Assembly: GCA_002348545.1 (NCBI GenBank)
Contig: DEBM01000065.1
Location: 41,152-105,151 of the forward strand
Direction: 5' to 3'
DNA length: 64,000 nucleotides
Origin: Balneolaceae bacterium UBA2956
GTDB taxonomy: Bacteria; Bacteroidota; Rhodothermia; Balneolales; Balneolaceae
The notes under the pieces were generated by a model. That model ran no database searches, had not been told where the DNA came from, and was given only the letters and a program-made list of their open reading frames with translations. Made by a program: the position numbers and the translations under genes. Positions 1 to 7,218 of the stretch are shown here, piece by piece (position 1 is the first letter of the stretch; every line of letters starts with the position of its first letter).

Positions 1-1280
1 GGTAGCCCTTGTTTGTTTATATACCGAAACTCGATTTCATATGAGCCTGGATCTAATTGGAAGGTATGGGCAAATACACTTCCAGGAAGGCTAGACCATG
101 AACGTAGGTCTGCTTTTTCAGATCCTTCTTTGTAAATGTCTCCTGCAAATTCTAATAAATGGGCAAAAAACGAATCCTCCTCTTCCGGTATATTTTCAAC
201 CCATCGCGTACCAGAATATTTTGATATAGCTCGTAGTACTGCTCGCCCATATATAATGGGCATTTTTGCAGTGTAGACTTCTTCTGCTACTTCGTGCATG
301 GACTCAAGCAGTATACTGAGTCCCATTAGTGAGTCTCCAATCCAAATTTGAACCCCCATTATCTCCGACCGATAAGGATTAAGAATGGGTAAGGAGACCT
401 TTAGCTCAGTCTCCCAATACTCATTATAGACTCGAAAGTCTTGCTGTATTTTTTCAGGAGCCATACCTGTGAAACTCAGCAGAAGTACGTTGTTATTTCG
501 GCCGAGACTACATTCTGGTATTATATTTCTACTTGATTGTGTGAGGTTGGTATCCGATTGTGATGAAAAATTAATTAGGTGGTAGTGTTCAGTTATGGCT
601 CTATTGAATTGCTCACACTCTATCCGAGCGGCATCTCTATTACCTAGGGCTTTAAATAAATTAGCGGCTAGGTACCGAGCAAAAGGTGAGTTTTGGACGT
701 TAGTATCTTTAGTATCCCAGTCGATTGAGCTGGCAAGGGTGTCAGTACTGGCATAAGTATCGGCAAGTCCTCGTAGTTGATTATTGAGTTGGTCGATTTT
801 ATAGACCATTTTTCGAATTTCGATAAGACTAGCATCAATTTCATTTAAATGGATATAATTTAAGGCCTTAAAGGCATGAAGATAGAATTCTTCATAAGGC
901 TCTCCATCGTATTGGAGTTGATTATCGTTTCCAAGGAAAGCATAAATACCACGACTAATACTTTTAGTGAAGGCCTGTTCTATGGCAATTTCAGCATCTG
1001 AAAAATACATGTTACTCTCTTCATAGGCACCATTGTAGTGTTTTAGCATGCCCATTTCTAGATTCCAGAGGATAGAATCTTTTTCTTTATAAATCTCTTT
1101 TTTTTTTGACTCTTCTAAACTAACAATAGCCTCACTATAGCGTTGATCATACACTGCGTCTTTAATCCCCACTTGTGTTGCATCTAAAAGGTATGAGGCA
1201 CAGGAAACCTGAAATAAAAATAAACACAGTAACAATAAAACTGAAGTCATTCTTCGTTTTAGGAAGGATATATAAGGCAT
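1..1280 (-). CDS. COG3014-like lipoprotein, 3' end cut by window edge
   Basis: The reading frame is open from ATG at 1280 to the window edge (426 complete codons, last codon partial), so the C-terminus is missing. The protein starts with basic residues, a hydrophobic stretch and a Cys near residue 27 (...FQVSCAS), which fits a lipoprotein signal with an imperfect lipobox; Met11 is an alternative start. The mature part is helical and TPR-like. It contains 'GDGEPYEEFYLHAFKALNY'-type residues (the actual stretch is DGEPYEEFYLHAFKALNY), resembling the uncharacterised COG3014 family of periplasmic lipoproteins. Function is unknown. It diverges from the Big_5 lipoprotein gene, with about 100 bp of shared upstream DNA. 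The family call rests on recalled motif similarity; the frame itself is clear. Confidence 0.75.
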   Translation of the reverse strand, partial: MPYISFLKRRMTSVLLLLCLFLFQVSCASYLLDATQVGIKDAVYDQRYSEAIVSLEESKKKEIYKEKDSILWNLEMGMLKHYNGAYEESNMYFSDAEIAIEQAFTKSISRGIYAFLGNDNQLQYDGEPYEEFYLHAFKALNYIHLNEIDASLIEIRKMVYKIDQLNNQLRGLADTYASTDTLASSIDWDTKDTNVQNSPFARYLAANLFKALGNRDAARIECEQFNRAITEHYHLINFSSQSDTNLTQSSRNIIPECSLGRNNNVLLLSFTGMAPEKIQQDFRVYNEYWETELKVSLPILNPYRSEIMGVQIWIGDSLMGLSILLESMHEVAEEVYTAKMPIIYGRAVLRAISKYSGTRWVENIPEEEDSFFAHLLEFAGDIYKEGSEKADLRSWSSLPGSVFAHTFQLDPGSYEIEFRYINKQGL

Positions 1281-1387
1281 TTTAACTACGGATGAAGTTG
1301 ATAATCGTGGAATTAATCATTGGTGGAAGTATACAAAACTTTCAGTGTAACCTTTTATATTGTAGCGTGAAACATGAAAAAATTACC

Positions 1388-3022
1388 ATGAACTATTTAT
1401 CCGGTTTAACGAAGATTTGCCTGGTGATGCTACTGTTTTCTTTACTTTCCTGTGCAACTCCTCTTGCTCCGACGGGTGGGCCAACGGACAAAGAGGGTCC
1501 AAGTATAATTCGGACTGTACCGCAAAATCTACGAACGGGTGTTAACTCGCAACGCGTAGAAATTGAGTTTTCAGAATATGTGAATCGCAATTCTTTATCT
1601 TCTAATTTACAAATTGAGCCTGATATTGGTATCGATTATCGGTTATCCTGGAAAAAAAAGACATTATTCATTGATTTTGAATCACCCTTACCTGATTCAA
1701 CCACATTATTAATTACCCTAGGCAATAAAGTCTCAGATACCCGAAATAATGCCATGGGTGCCTCTGAAGTCATTGCCTTTTCAACTGGTGATCAAATAGA
1801 TAAAGGTGGCTTGATAGGCAAAGTATTGAATGCAGAAACGGGAAAAGGCCTTGAAGGAAAGGAAGTCTTTTTATTTCCCAATACGTATGATGTACAGAAA
1901 AAAGCACTTTATCGAACGGAAACAGACACTGGAGGTACGTTTCGATTTAACTATGTACGTGAAACAGAGTACAGTATTGTTCATTTTGAAGATCGCAACA
2001 GAAATAAAATCTGGGACTCATCATTGGAATCTGCTCATGCCTTTAATACACGTTCTGTTAATGTTCAGAATGGGGTTATTGATACCTTAGCTTCCATTTA
2101 CATAATGGAGGCAGACACCGTACGTCCAGAGGTTTTAGGGGTAGGTTTACTTTCGAGCAGTCGACTTCGAATTCGTTTTTCCGAGGCACTAGTGAATGAA
2201 TTTACTGGTCAGATTACTCTAGAAGCAGGCTTTACTGAAACTGAGTTTTCGGCTGTACCTTTATACACAGCACCAGCGGATCCTAGCATTGTTTTAGCCC
2301 AATCTAGTAGGCCTCTGGTGCAGGATAGTACGTATGAATTAAGAGTAAGGGGTTTTGAGGACTTTTTTGGTAATGCTATGGAACCCTTCACTCAAGAACT
2401 CATTGGCTCAGGAGCGGCAGACACAACGATTCAAAGATTTATCGGGGTGCGCCCTGAAGGTATATTAGGTATGAGGGATTCGGTGGAGTTACAGTACGCC
2501 GCACCGATTCGTAATGCTGCCATTATCGATTCACTGCAAATAGTAGAAGGTGTGGTCGCACGCGATAGTTGGTCTAAGAGTATAGTTAAATCGAATCGCC
2601 TAGTTTTGTATCCTGATTTGGAGTGGTCGGATGGAGTAGATTACCAATTTCTAGCATGGAACCCGAGAACAAAACGAAGAGTGTTGGTACCTTTTTCGAT
2701 TTCTGGTCCAAGTAATTGGGGTGCAATGGAGCTTATAAGAATTATATCCAACAGTGACTCTACAACTTTAGAACCTGTTACCTTCGAATTATATACACTG
2801 CAAGGCCAACTAGTTAAGCGAGGCCAGTTCTTAGAACGTATTCGACTAGACTCCTTGAGCGCGACTATCTATAACCTTCGTTTATATTCTGATTTTAATG
2901 CTAACGGGCGGTGGGATGAAGGTGATTGGGTGCCTTATAGTAAGCCAGAGAGCCTACTCATTCGTAAAGCGGTAAGGATTCAGCCAGGATTTAGCGCAAC
3001 CATTCGATTTAGCTTTAATTAA
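1388..3022 (+). CDS. Big_5 Ig-like domain lipoprotein
   Basis: This is a 544-residue protein if started at the ATG at 1388. An in-frame ATG at 1292 would add 32 residues ahead of the signal peptide and is less likely. From 1388 the N-terminus is a typical lipoprotein signal ending LFSLLSC, with the lipidated Cys at residue 22, followed by the PTGGPTDKEGP linker seen in many Bacteroidota surface lipoproteins. Residues of about 30-130 fit the bacterial Ig-like Big_5 (SbsA-like) domain. The middle resembles a carboxypeptidase-regulatory-like beta domain, and the C-terminus has a 'DFNANGRWDEGDW' calcium-loop-like motif. It probably sits in the outer membrane or on the surface; its precise role is unknown. 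Its stop overlaps the next start by one base (TAATG), so the two are probably co-translated. Confidence 0.85.
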   Translation: MNYLSGLTKICLVMLLFSLLSCATPLAPTGGPTDKEGPSIIRTVPQNLRTGVNSQRVEIEFSEYVNRNSLSSNLQIEPDIGIDYRLSWKKKTLFIDFESPLPDSTTLLITLGNKVSDTRNNAMGASEVIAFSTGDQIDKGGLIGKVLNAETGKGLEGKEVFLFPNTYDVQKKALYRTETDTGGTFRFNYVRETEYSIVHFEDRNRNKIWDSSLESAHAFNTRSVNVQNGVIDTLASIYIMEADTVRPEVLGVGLLSSSRLRIRFSEALVNEFTGQITLEAGFTETEFSAVPLYTAPADPSIVLAQSSRPLVQDSTYELRVRGFEDFFGNAMEPFTQELIGSGAADTTIQRFIGVRPEGILGMRDSVELQYAAPIRNAAIIDSLQIVEGVVARDSWSKSIVKSNRLVLYPDLEWSDGVDYQFLAWNPRTKRRVLVPFSISGPSNWGAMELIRIISNSDSTTLEPVTFELYTLQGQLVKRGQFLERIRLDSLSATIYNLRLYSDFNANGRWDEGDWVPYSKPESLLIRKAVRIQPGFSATIRFSFN

Positions 3023-4302
3023 TGAAAATCCTTTTTTTTTGTTTAATCTGGCCAGAACCAGAATCTTCTGCTGCTGGGGTACGATTAGATTACCTTATTC
3101 GATTATTTCATCGAAAAGGCTTTGAGCTCCATCTTAGTTCTACTGCAGATCCAGGACCTTATTCGGCCTTGTATGAAGACTTAGATGGGATTTATAGGCA
3201 TACCTTAGATCCAAATAACAGTGCGACCGGGGTTAAACTGACTCAAATAAATCCAGATGTGATAGTTTTTGATCGATATCCAACAGAAGAGCAGTTTTCT
3301 TGGTTAGTAGTGAAAGCCTGTCCTAATGCTATTCGAATATTAGATACCGAAGATTTACATGGGTTACGTCGCGCTAGACAAATAACACTTGAAGAACTTG
3401 ATGATAAGGGGCATTCGACTCACTTGTATGTGGAGGATCACACAATTAAATCTAAAGCAATCTACAACACTATTGCTTTACGTGAGATGGTAAGTATGCA
3501 TCGATCAGATCTGAGTCTTGTGGTATCTGATGAAGAGTACTTCTATGCTCAGAAGTACTATGCTATACCGTCTAATCAATTATTGTATTTACCGATAATC
3601 TCGAGTAGACCACTTGTTAAACTTGGGGCAATTAATCATGAAGCTCGTAATCATGCAATATTCATTGGTAACTTCAAGCATGCACCCAACAGAGACGCTG
3701 TACACTTTTTACGGTATCTATTATGGCCGGAAATTTATGATTTGTTACGTAATCAAGGAATTAAAGGAACAGAATGCCATATTTATGGAGCGTATATGGA
3801 TAGTTCAATCGAGCAGTTAAATAATCCATCCATAGGTTTTTATATAAAGGGTAGGGTGGATGATGTTTTCTCTACCATGGCAGAATATGAGGTTTTGCTA
3901 GCTCCTTTACGCTTTGGAGCTGGAGTAAAAGGAAAAATATTGGATGCCATTTCTATGGATTTACCAGTGGTAACTACTCCCATAGGAGGAGAAGGGCTTG
4001 GTGTATATCTTGATGGACTTGACTTTCCAGGTTATTTAGCTAAGACATTAGAAGAATTTAAGCGATCAGCCGTACAATGCCTGAGTGCTCCTGCATTAAC
4101 AAGATGGGAATTCCCTAGCCAAAATGGCGAAATAAATGAGCGTTTAGATATAGAGTATGGGACTAGATATGTCAATCATGTTAAGAACATGATGCAACGG
4201 AATGATAGTATTATGAATCCTATAAAAGTTATGTTAGAACAAAATTCGCAGCTAGCACATCGTTACTTATCAAAATACATCCAGCTCAAAAACGAAGTTT
4301 GA
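3022..4302 (+). CDS. GT4-like glycosyltransferase
   Basis: A 426-aa cytosolic glycosyltransferase of the GT-B fold. The N-terminus MKILFFCLIWPEPESSAAG is the usual first Rossmann strand and acceptor loop. The C-terminal donor domain carries the hallmark APLRFGAGVKGKILDA at about residues 292-307, followed by LPVVTTPIGGEG, the nucleotide-sugar contact region of GT4/GT1 enzymes. The acceptor and sugar cannot be read from sequence; an envelope or surface glycan role is inferred from the preceding surface lipoprotein with which it overlaps by one base. It ends 4 bp from the convergent TPR gene, with no terminator visible between them. Confidence 0.85.
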   Translation: MKILFFCLIWPEPESSAAGVRLDYLIRLFHRKGFELHLSSTADPGPYSALYEDLDGIYRHTLDPNNSATGVKLTQINPDVIVFDRYPTEEQFSWLVVKACPNAIRILDTEDLHGLRRARQITLEELDDKGHSTHLYVEDHTIKSKAIYNTIALREMVSMHRSDLSLVVSDEEYFYAQKYYAIPSNQLLYLPIISSRPLVKLGAINHEARNHAIFIGNFKHAPNRDAVHFLRYLLWPEIYDLLRNQGIKGTECHIYGAYMDSSIEQLNNPSIGFYIKGRVDDVFSTMAEYEVLLAPLRFGAGVKGKILDAISMDLPVVTTPIGGEGLGVYLDGLDFPGYLAKTLEEFKRSAVQCLSAPALTRWEFPSQNGEINERLDIEYGTRYVNHVKNMMQRNDSIMNPIKVMLEQNSQLAHRYLSKYIQLKNEV

Positions 4303-4306
4303 GTAT

Positions 4307-4987
4307 TTATTGAATCGCCAAATTACCTTTAAGAAATTCAGCGCGTACCTGTTTACTACTATTAGGAAATTGAGTTAAAATCTCCGCAACTAAGTCGGCT
4401 GCTTTGGTTGTATTTCCCAATTCAGAGTATATCTCCGCTGCGCTTAATAAATTGTCTGGAGTGGTTGCTTCATTTTTGTTCCATCGTGCAGCAGCCTCAA
4501 ATGTTTTAGCAGCTGACTCTAAACTACCTTTGGCCAAGTAAAGTTTGGCATGCAGGTTCTTGGCTCCGACGCCTAAAATGCCTTTTGGAACCTCAAATTC
4601 TTCGATATAGAATAGTGCTTCGTCAATATTTTCTAATTGGTAGGCTGAAATAGCAGAATAATAGGTTGCTAAGTTACCTGCATAGGTTCCGGAAAATTCA
4701 TTTGCAATTGCATGGAAGCCATATGTTAGTTCAAAGCTATCCCCATCTAATGCTTTTTGATAATCACCTTCGGCATAGTATCCTTCAGCAATTGATAAAA
4801 GTTGTTGTGCTTGTTCTTCTTGCGAAGTAGAATAAAATGAGTACCCAATGATTGCTCCAGTAATTACTACTATAACCATTGCAATTCCAATAATAGTATT
4901 TTTATTGGATTGTATATATTCGCTGATTTTCTCAAACCATTGAATGAGTGGGTCTTTAGCTAAATCGTCTTTTTTAGAATCTGCCAT
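4307..4987 (-). CDS. TPR-containing single-pass membrane protein (YfgM-like)
   Basis: A 226-aa protein. A charged cytosolic N-terminus (about residues 1-32) is followed by one transmembrane helix (about 33-55, IIGIAMVIVVITGAIIGYSF). The remainder is helical TPR-like repeats (AEGYYAEGDYQKALDG, AEIYSELGNTTKAADLVAEIL). The topology matches the YfgM/TPR_21 family, whose characterised member is a SecYEG/PpiD-associated periplasmic chaperone cofactor. That role is carried over only by architecture. It lies about 150 bp downstream of the LolD-like gene and probably has its own promoter. Function remains unproven. Confidence 0.75.
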   Translation of the reverse strand: MADSKKDDLAKDPLIQWFEKISEYIQSNKNTIIGIAMVIVVITGAIIGYSFYSTSQEEQAQQLLSIAEGYYAEGDYQKALDGDSFELTYGFHAIANEFSGTYAGNLATYYSAISAYQLENIDEALFYIEEFEVPKGILGVGAKNLHAKLYLAKGSLESAAKTFEAAARWNKNEATTPDNLLSAAEIYSELGNTTKAADLVAEILTQFPNSSKQVRAEFLKGNLAIQ

Positions 4988-5040
4988 GATACATCTAATA
5001 TTAATTTTTTGGTAGCCAAAAATACGGCGCTTTGTGCATT

Positions 5041-5090
5041 AAGCAAAACCTAAATTGTACAGATTGAATAGATTTTAATATGTTTTGCTT
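5041..5090. repeat. 9-bp inverted repeat between lolD-like and TPR genes
   Basis: AAGCAAAAC (5041-5049) is perfectly complementary to GTTTTGCTT (5082-5090) across a 32-base loop, and the right arm runs into a T-run on the plus strand. No plus-strand gene reads into it, so a terminator role is not obvious. On the minus strand it would form a weak stem downstream of the LolD-like gene. Confidence 0.4.
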
Positions 5091-5143
5091 TTTTAGGTAT
5101 AGTTGCAATGTTAAAAATATCCATTTTGATAATTTAAGATTAA

Positions 5144-5824
5144 TTATATCGGTAACAACTTACCATCGGTCATTTCAAATATAAAATCACAATCTTTGTT
5201 AATACTCTTGTCATGGGTTACCATGAGTATCGACACACTAAATCGATTTTTAAGATTAAGTAAATGGTTAAGTATAGTGGATGAATTTTTTTCATCCAGA
5301 TTACCCGTTGGCTCATCTGCTAAAATGAGGGCAGGGGTATTAATAAGTGCCCTAGCCATAGCGACTCTTTGTTGTTCACCACCAGAAAGTTGGCTGGGTC
5401 GGTGATCGATTCTGTGACGTAGCCCAAATTCATCTAATAGTTCTTTAGCCAAACGATTACTTTCTCTTTCTGATTTGCCGTTAATAATGGCTGGAATCAT
5501 AACATTTTCTATTGCACTGAATTCTGGTAACAAGTAATGGAATTGGAATATAAAGCCCATTTCAGTATTTCTGAAATTGGCCATTTTCTTATCACCCCAT
5601 TGGGTTATATCATCTCCTTGCCATTCTACTAAGCCTGAATCTATTTTTTCTAAACCAGCTATAATATGTAAGAGAGTACTTTTTCCACTCCCTGAAGAAC
5701 CGATGATAGAGGTAATCGTTTTCGGTCTAATCTCAAGATTAACTCCATTTAGCACATTGACTACCCCATTTTCTGGGGCTGAAAAACTTTTTTTGACATC
5801 AGTAATTCGAAGTAGTGTACTCAA
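5144..5824 (-). CDS. lolD: LolD-like ABC transporter ATPase
   Basis: A 226-aa ABC ATPase of the MacB/LolD/FtsE export class. It has Walker A GSSGSGKST (42-50), Q-loop FQFHYLLPEF, signature LSGGEQQR (146-153), Walker B ILADEP (167-172) and the switch His in MVTHD. LolD drives release of outer-membrane lipoproteins from the inner membrane with LolC/E-type permeases; several lipoproteins are encoded nearby but no permease gene is in the window. Length matches LolD (about 225-230 aa). Start is TTG at 5824, 11 bp after ymdB, so it is probably the last gene of the pheS-to-ymdB run. The exact subfamily is an inference. Confidence 0.8.
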   Translation of the reverse strand: MSTLLRITDVKKSFSAPENGVVNVLNGVNLEIRPKTITSIIGSSGSGKSTLLHIIAGLEKIDSGLVEWQGDDITQWGDKKMANFRNTEMGFIFQFHYLLPEFSAIENVMIPAIINGKSERESNRLAKELLDEFGLRHRIDHRPSQLSGGEQQRVAMARALINTPALILADEPTGNLDEKNSSTILNHLLNLKNRFSVSILMVTHDKSINKDCDFIFEMTDGKLLPI

Positions 5825-5835
5825 AATCTTCTGTA

Positions 5836-6648
5836 TTATTCAGTCACTGAATTAAATTCTGGAAAGATTATTGGGCGAATTTCCCTGCATTTACCACTAT
5901 TAGTATCAATTTTTGTCATAACAGCACTAATATGGGAGTCTCCCGCAGCTGATTTATATTTTTGATGTACTCCAGTTGTAAATCTTTTGATTGCAACCTT
6001 CACATCCATACCCAATGATCCGGCGTAAGAACCAGTCATCCCGGCGTCCGTTAAGTAGCCTAAGCCTTTGGGGAGTATTCGGGCATCATTAGTTGGGATG
6101 TGAGTATGCGTACCGACTAACACAGAGGCGCGGCCATCTACATACCATCCCATGGAAACTTTCTCAGCAGTAGCCTCTGCATGAAAATCAATAAATATGA
6201 CTGGGGTTTCTTTATGAATTTGATCAATCGCCCAGTCAACGGTTTTAAATGGATCATCAATGGCTTTCATAAAAGTTCTACCTTGAATGTTTATAATTCC
6301 AATGGGTACATTAACAGAGGGAATAGAATATATACCATAACCAAATCCAGCGTTTCCAGAAGGATAGTTGAGAGGCCGTAAAATATGGTTGTTGCTTCTC
6401 ATGTACGGAAACACTTTCCATTTATCAAAGGAGTGGTCCCCACCCGTAATCACATGAATGCCTAAAATAAGTAATTCATTAATTATAGCCTCATTTATAC
6501 CGTGCCCTTCATGCGAATTTTCACCGTTGGCGATAACAAACTCTACATTGTATTTTTGAATCAATGATGGCAAAAAGGTACGTAATACCCCTAAACCTTC
6601 CTCTCCAACAATATCTCCAATAAATAGGGTAGTCAAAATCTTGGACAC
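5836..6648 (-). CDS. ymdB: YmdB-family metallophosphoesterase
   Basis: A 270-aa protein matching the TIGR00282/YmdB family throughout. Visible metal-site motifs are GD at 11-12, NGEN at about 41-44, GGDHSFD, DFHAEATAEK and GTHTHIPT. YmdB is a binuclear-metal 2',3'-cyclic-nucleotide phosphodiesterase that affects biofilm and motility decisions in Bacillus. It starts at GTG 3 bp after the zapA stop, so it is translationally coupled to the division/translation operon. Family assignment is firm; physiological role in this lineage is not known to me. Confidence 0.93.
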   Translation of the reverse strand: MSKILTTLFIGDIVGEEGLGVLRTFLPSLIQKYNVEFVIANGENSHEGHGINEAIINELLILGIHVITGGDHSFDKWKVFPYMRSNNHILRPLNYPSGNAGFGYGIYSIPSVNVPIGIINIQGRTFMKAIDDPFKTVDWAIDQIHKETPVIFIDFHAEATAEKVSMGWYVDGRASVLVGTHTHIPTNDARILPKGLGYLTDAGMTGSYAGSLGMDVKVAIKRFTTGVHQKYKSAAGDSHISAVMTKIDTNSGKCREIRPIIFPEFNSVTE

Positions 6649-6651
6649 GAA

Positions 6652-6945
6652 TTATCCTCTAACATCTTCGAGTAATTGCTCAATTTTTGAATTCACCCGT
6701 TTCATCATTTCAGTCTCATTCCGTTCAGACTTAGATAGTTGTTGTCGTAATTCAAACAATTCCTCTGCTATACTTAGAGCGGCAAGTACCATTACGGTTG
6801 ATTCAGGTTGTTTGATTAGTTGATGCCGATATTCTTGTAATTTTTCATCGACATACCTACAAATATTAAGCATATTTTCCTCTTCATAGTCTTCAACCAT
6901 AAGTGGGTACTGTTTTCCTAATATGGATACTTTCAGTGATTTCAC
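6652..6945 (-). CDS. zapA: Cell division protein ZapA
   Basis: A 97-aa protein starting at GTG. The N-terminal domain begins KSLKVSILGKQYPLMVEDYEEE and is followed by the ICRYVDEKLQEYR helix. The C-terminal part is a coiled coil. This is the size and layout of ZapA, which binds and bundles FtsZ protofilaments at mid-cell. It sits 17 bp downstream of an 83-aa coiled-coil gene and 3 bp upstream of ymdB. Its place next to pheT is common in Bacteroidota. Confidence 0.9.
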   Translation of the reverse strand: MKSLKVSILGKQYPLMVEDYEEENMLNICRYVDEKLQEYRHQLIKQPESTVMVLAALSIAEELFELRQQLSKSERNETEMMKRVNSKIEQLLEDVRG

Positions 6946-6962
6946 AATAATTATTCAAGAAG

Positions 6963-7214
6963 TTATGTGCCTTCTAAGTGACGGTCAATTTTCTGGATCA
7001 TAGAAGTAATTTGTTGTCGCATTGCTAGACGCTCAGAGTTGCTGATGGCTGAAAAAATATCTGTTTGTTTTCCACGCTCTACTTCAAGCTTTTTCATAAG
7101 ATTTAACTGTTCTCTTTTAGTTTCTTTAAGCTGTTGTTTAAGCAGATTAATTTCTGTGTTTACTTCTTCTAGAAGTTCTTTAAAGCGTTCTGTTTGTTCT
7201 GATGATACATTCAT
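6963..7214 (-). CDS. Small coiled-coil protein between pheT and zapA
   Basis: An 83-aa charged, almost wholly helical protein with heptad spacing of Leu/Ile across residues 8-45 (LLEEVNTEINLLKQQLKE) and a basic C-terminus. There is no membrane segment, Cys pair or enzyme motif. Start is ATG at 7214. It begins 4 bp after the pheT stop and ends 17 bp before zapA, so it is in the same transcript. The context suggests a ZapB-like or ZapA-partner division factor, but sequence does not show homology to any family I can name. The gene is real by frame and spacing; function is unknown. Confidence 0.8.
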   Translation of the reverse strand: MNVSSEQTERFKELLEEVNTEINLLKQQLKETKREQLNLMKKLEVERGKQTDIFSAISNSERLAMRQQITSMIQKIDRHLEGT

Positions 7215-7218
7215 AGAA

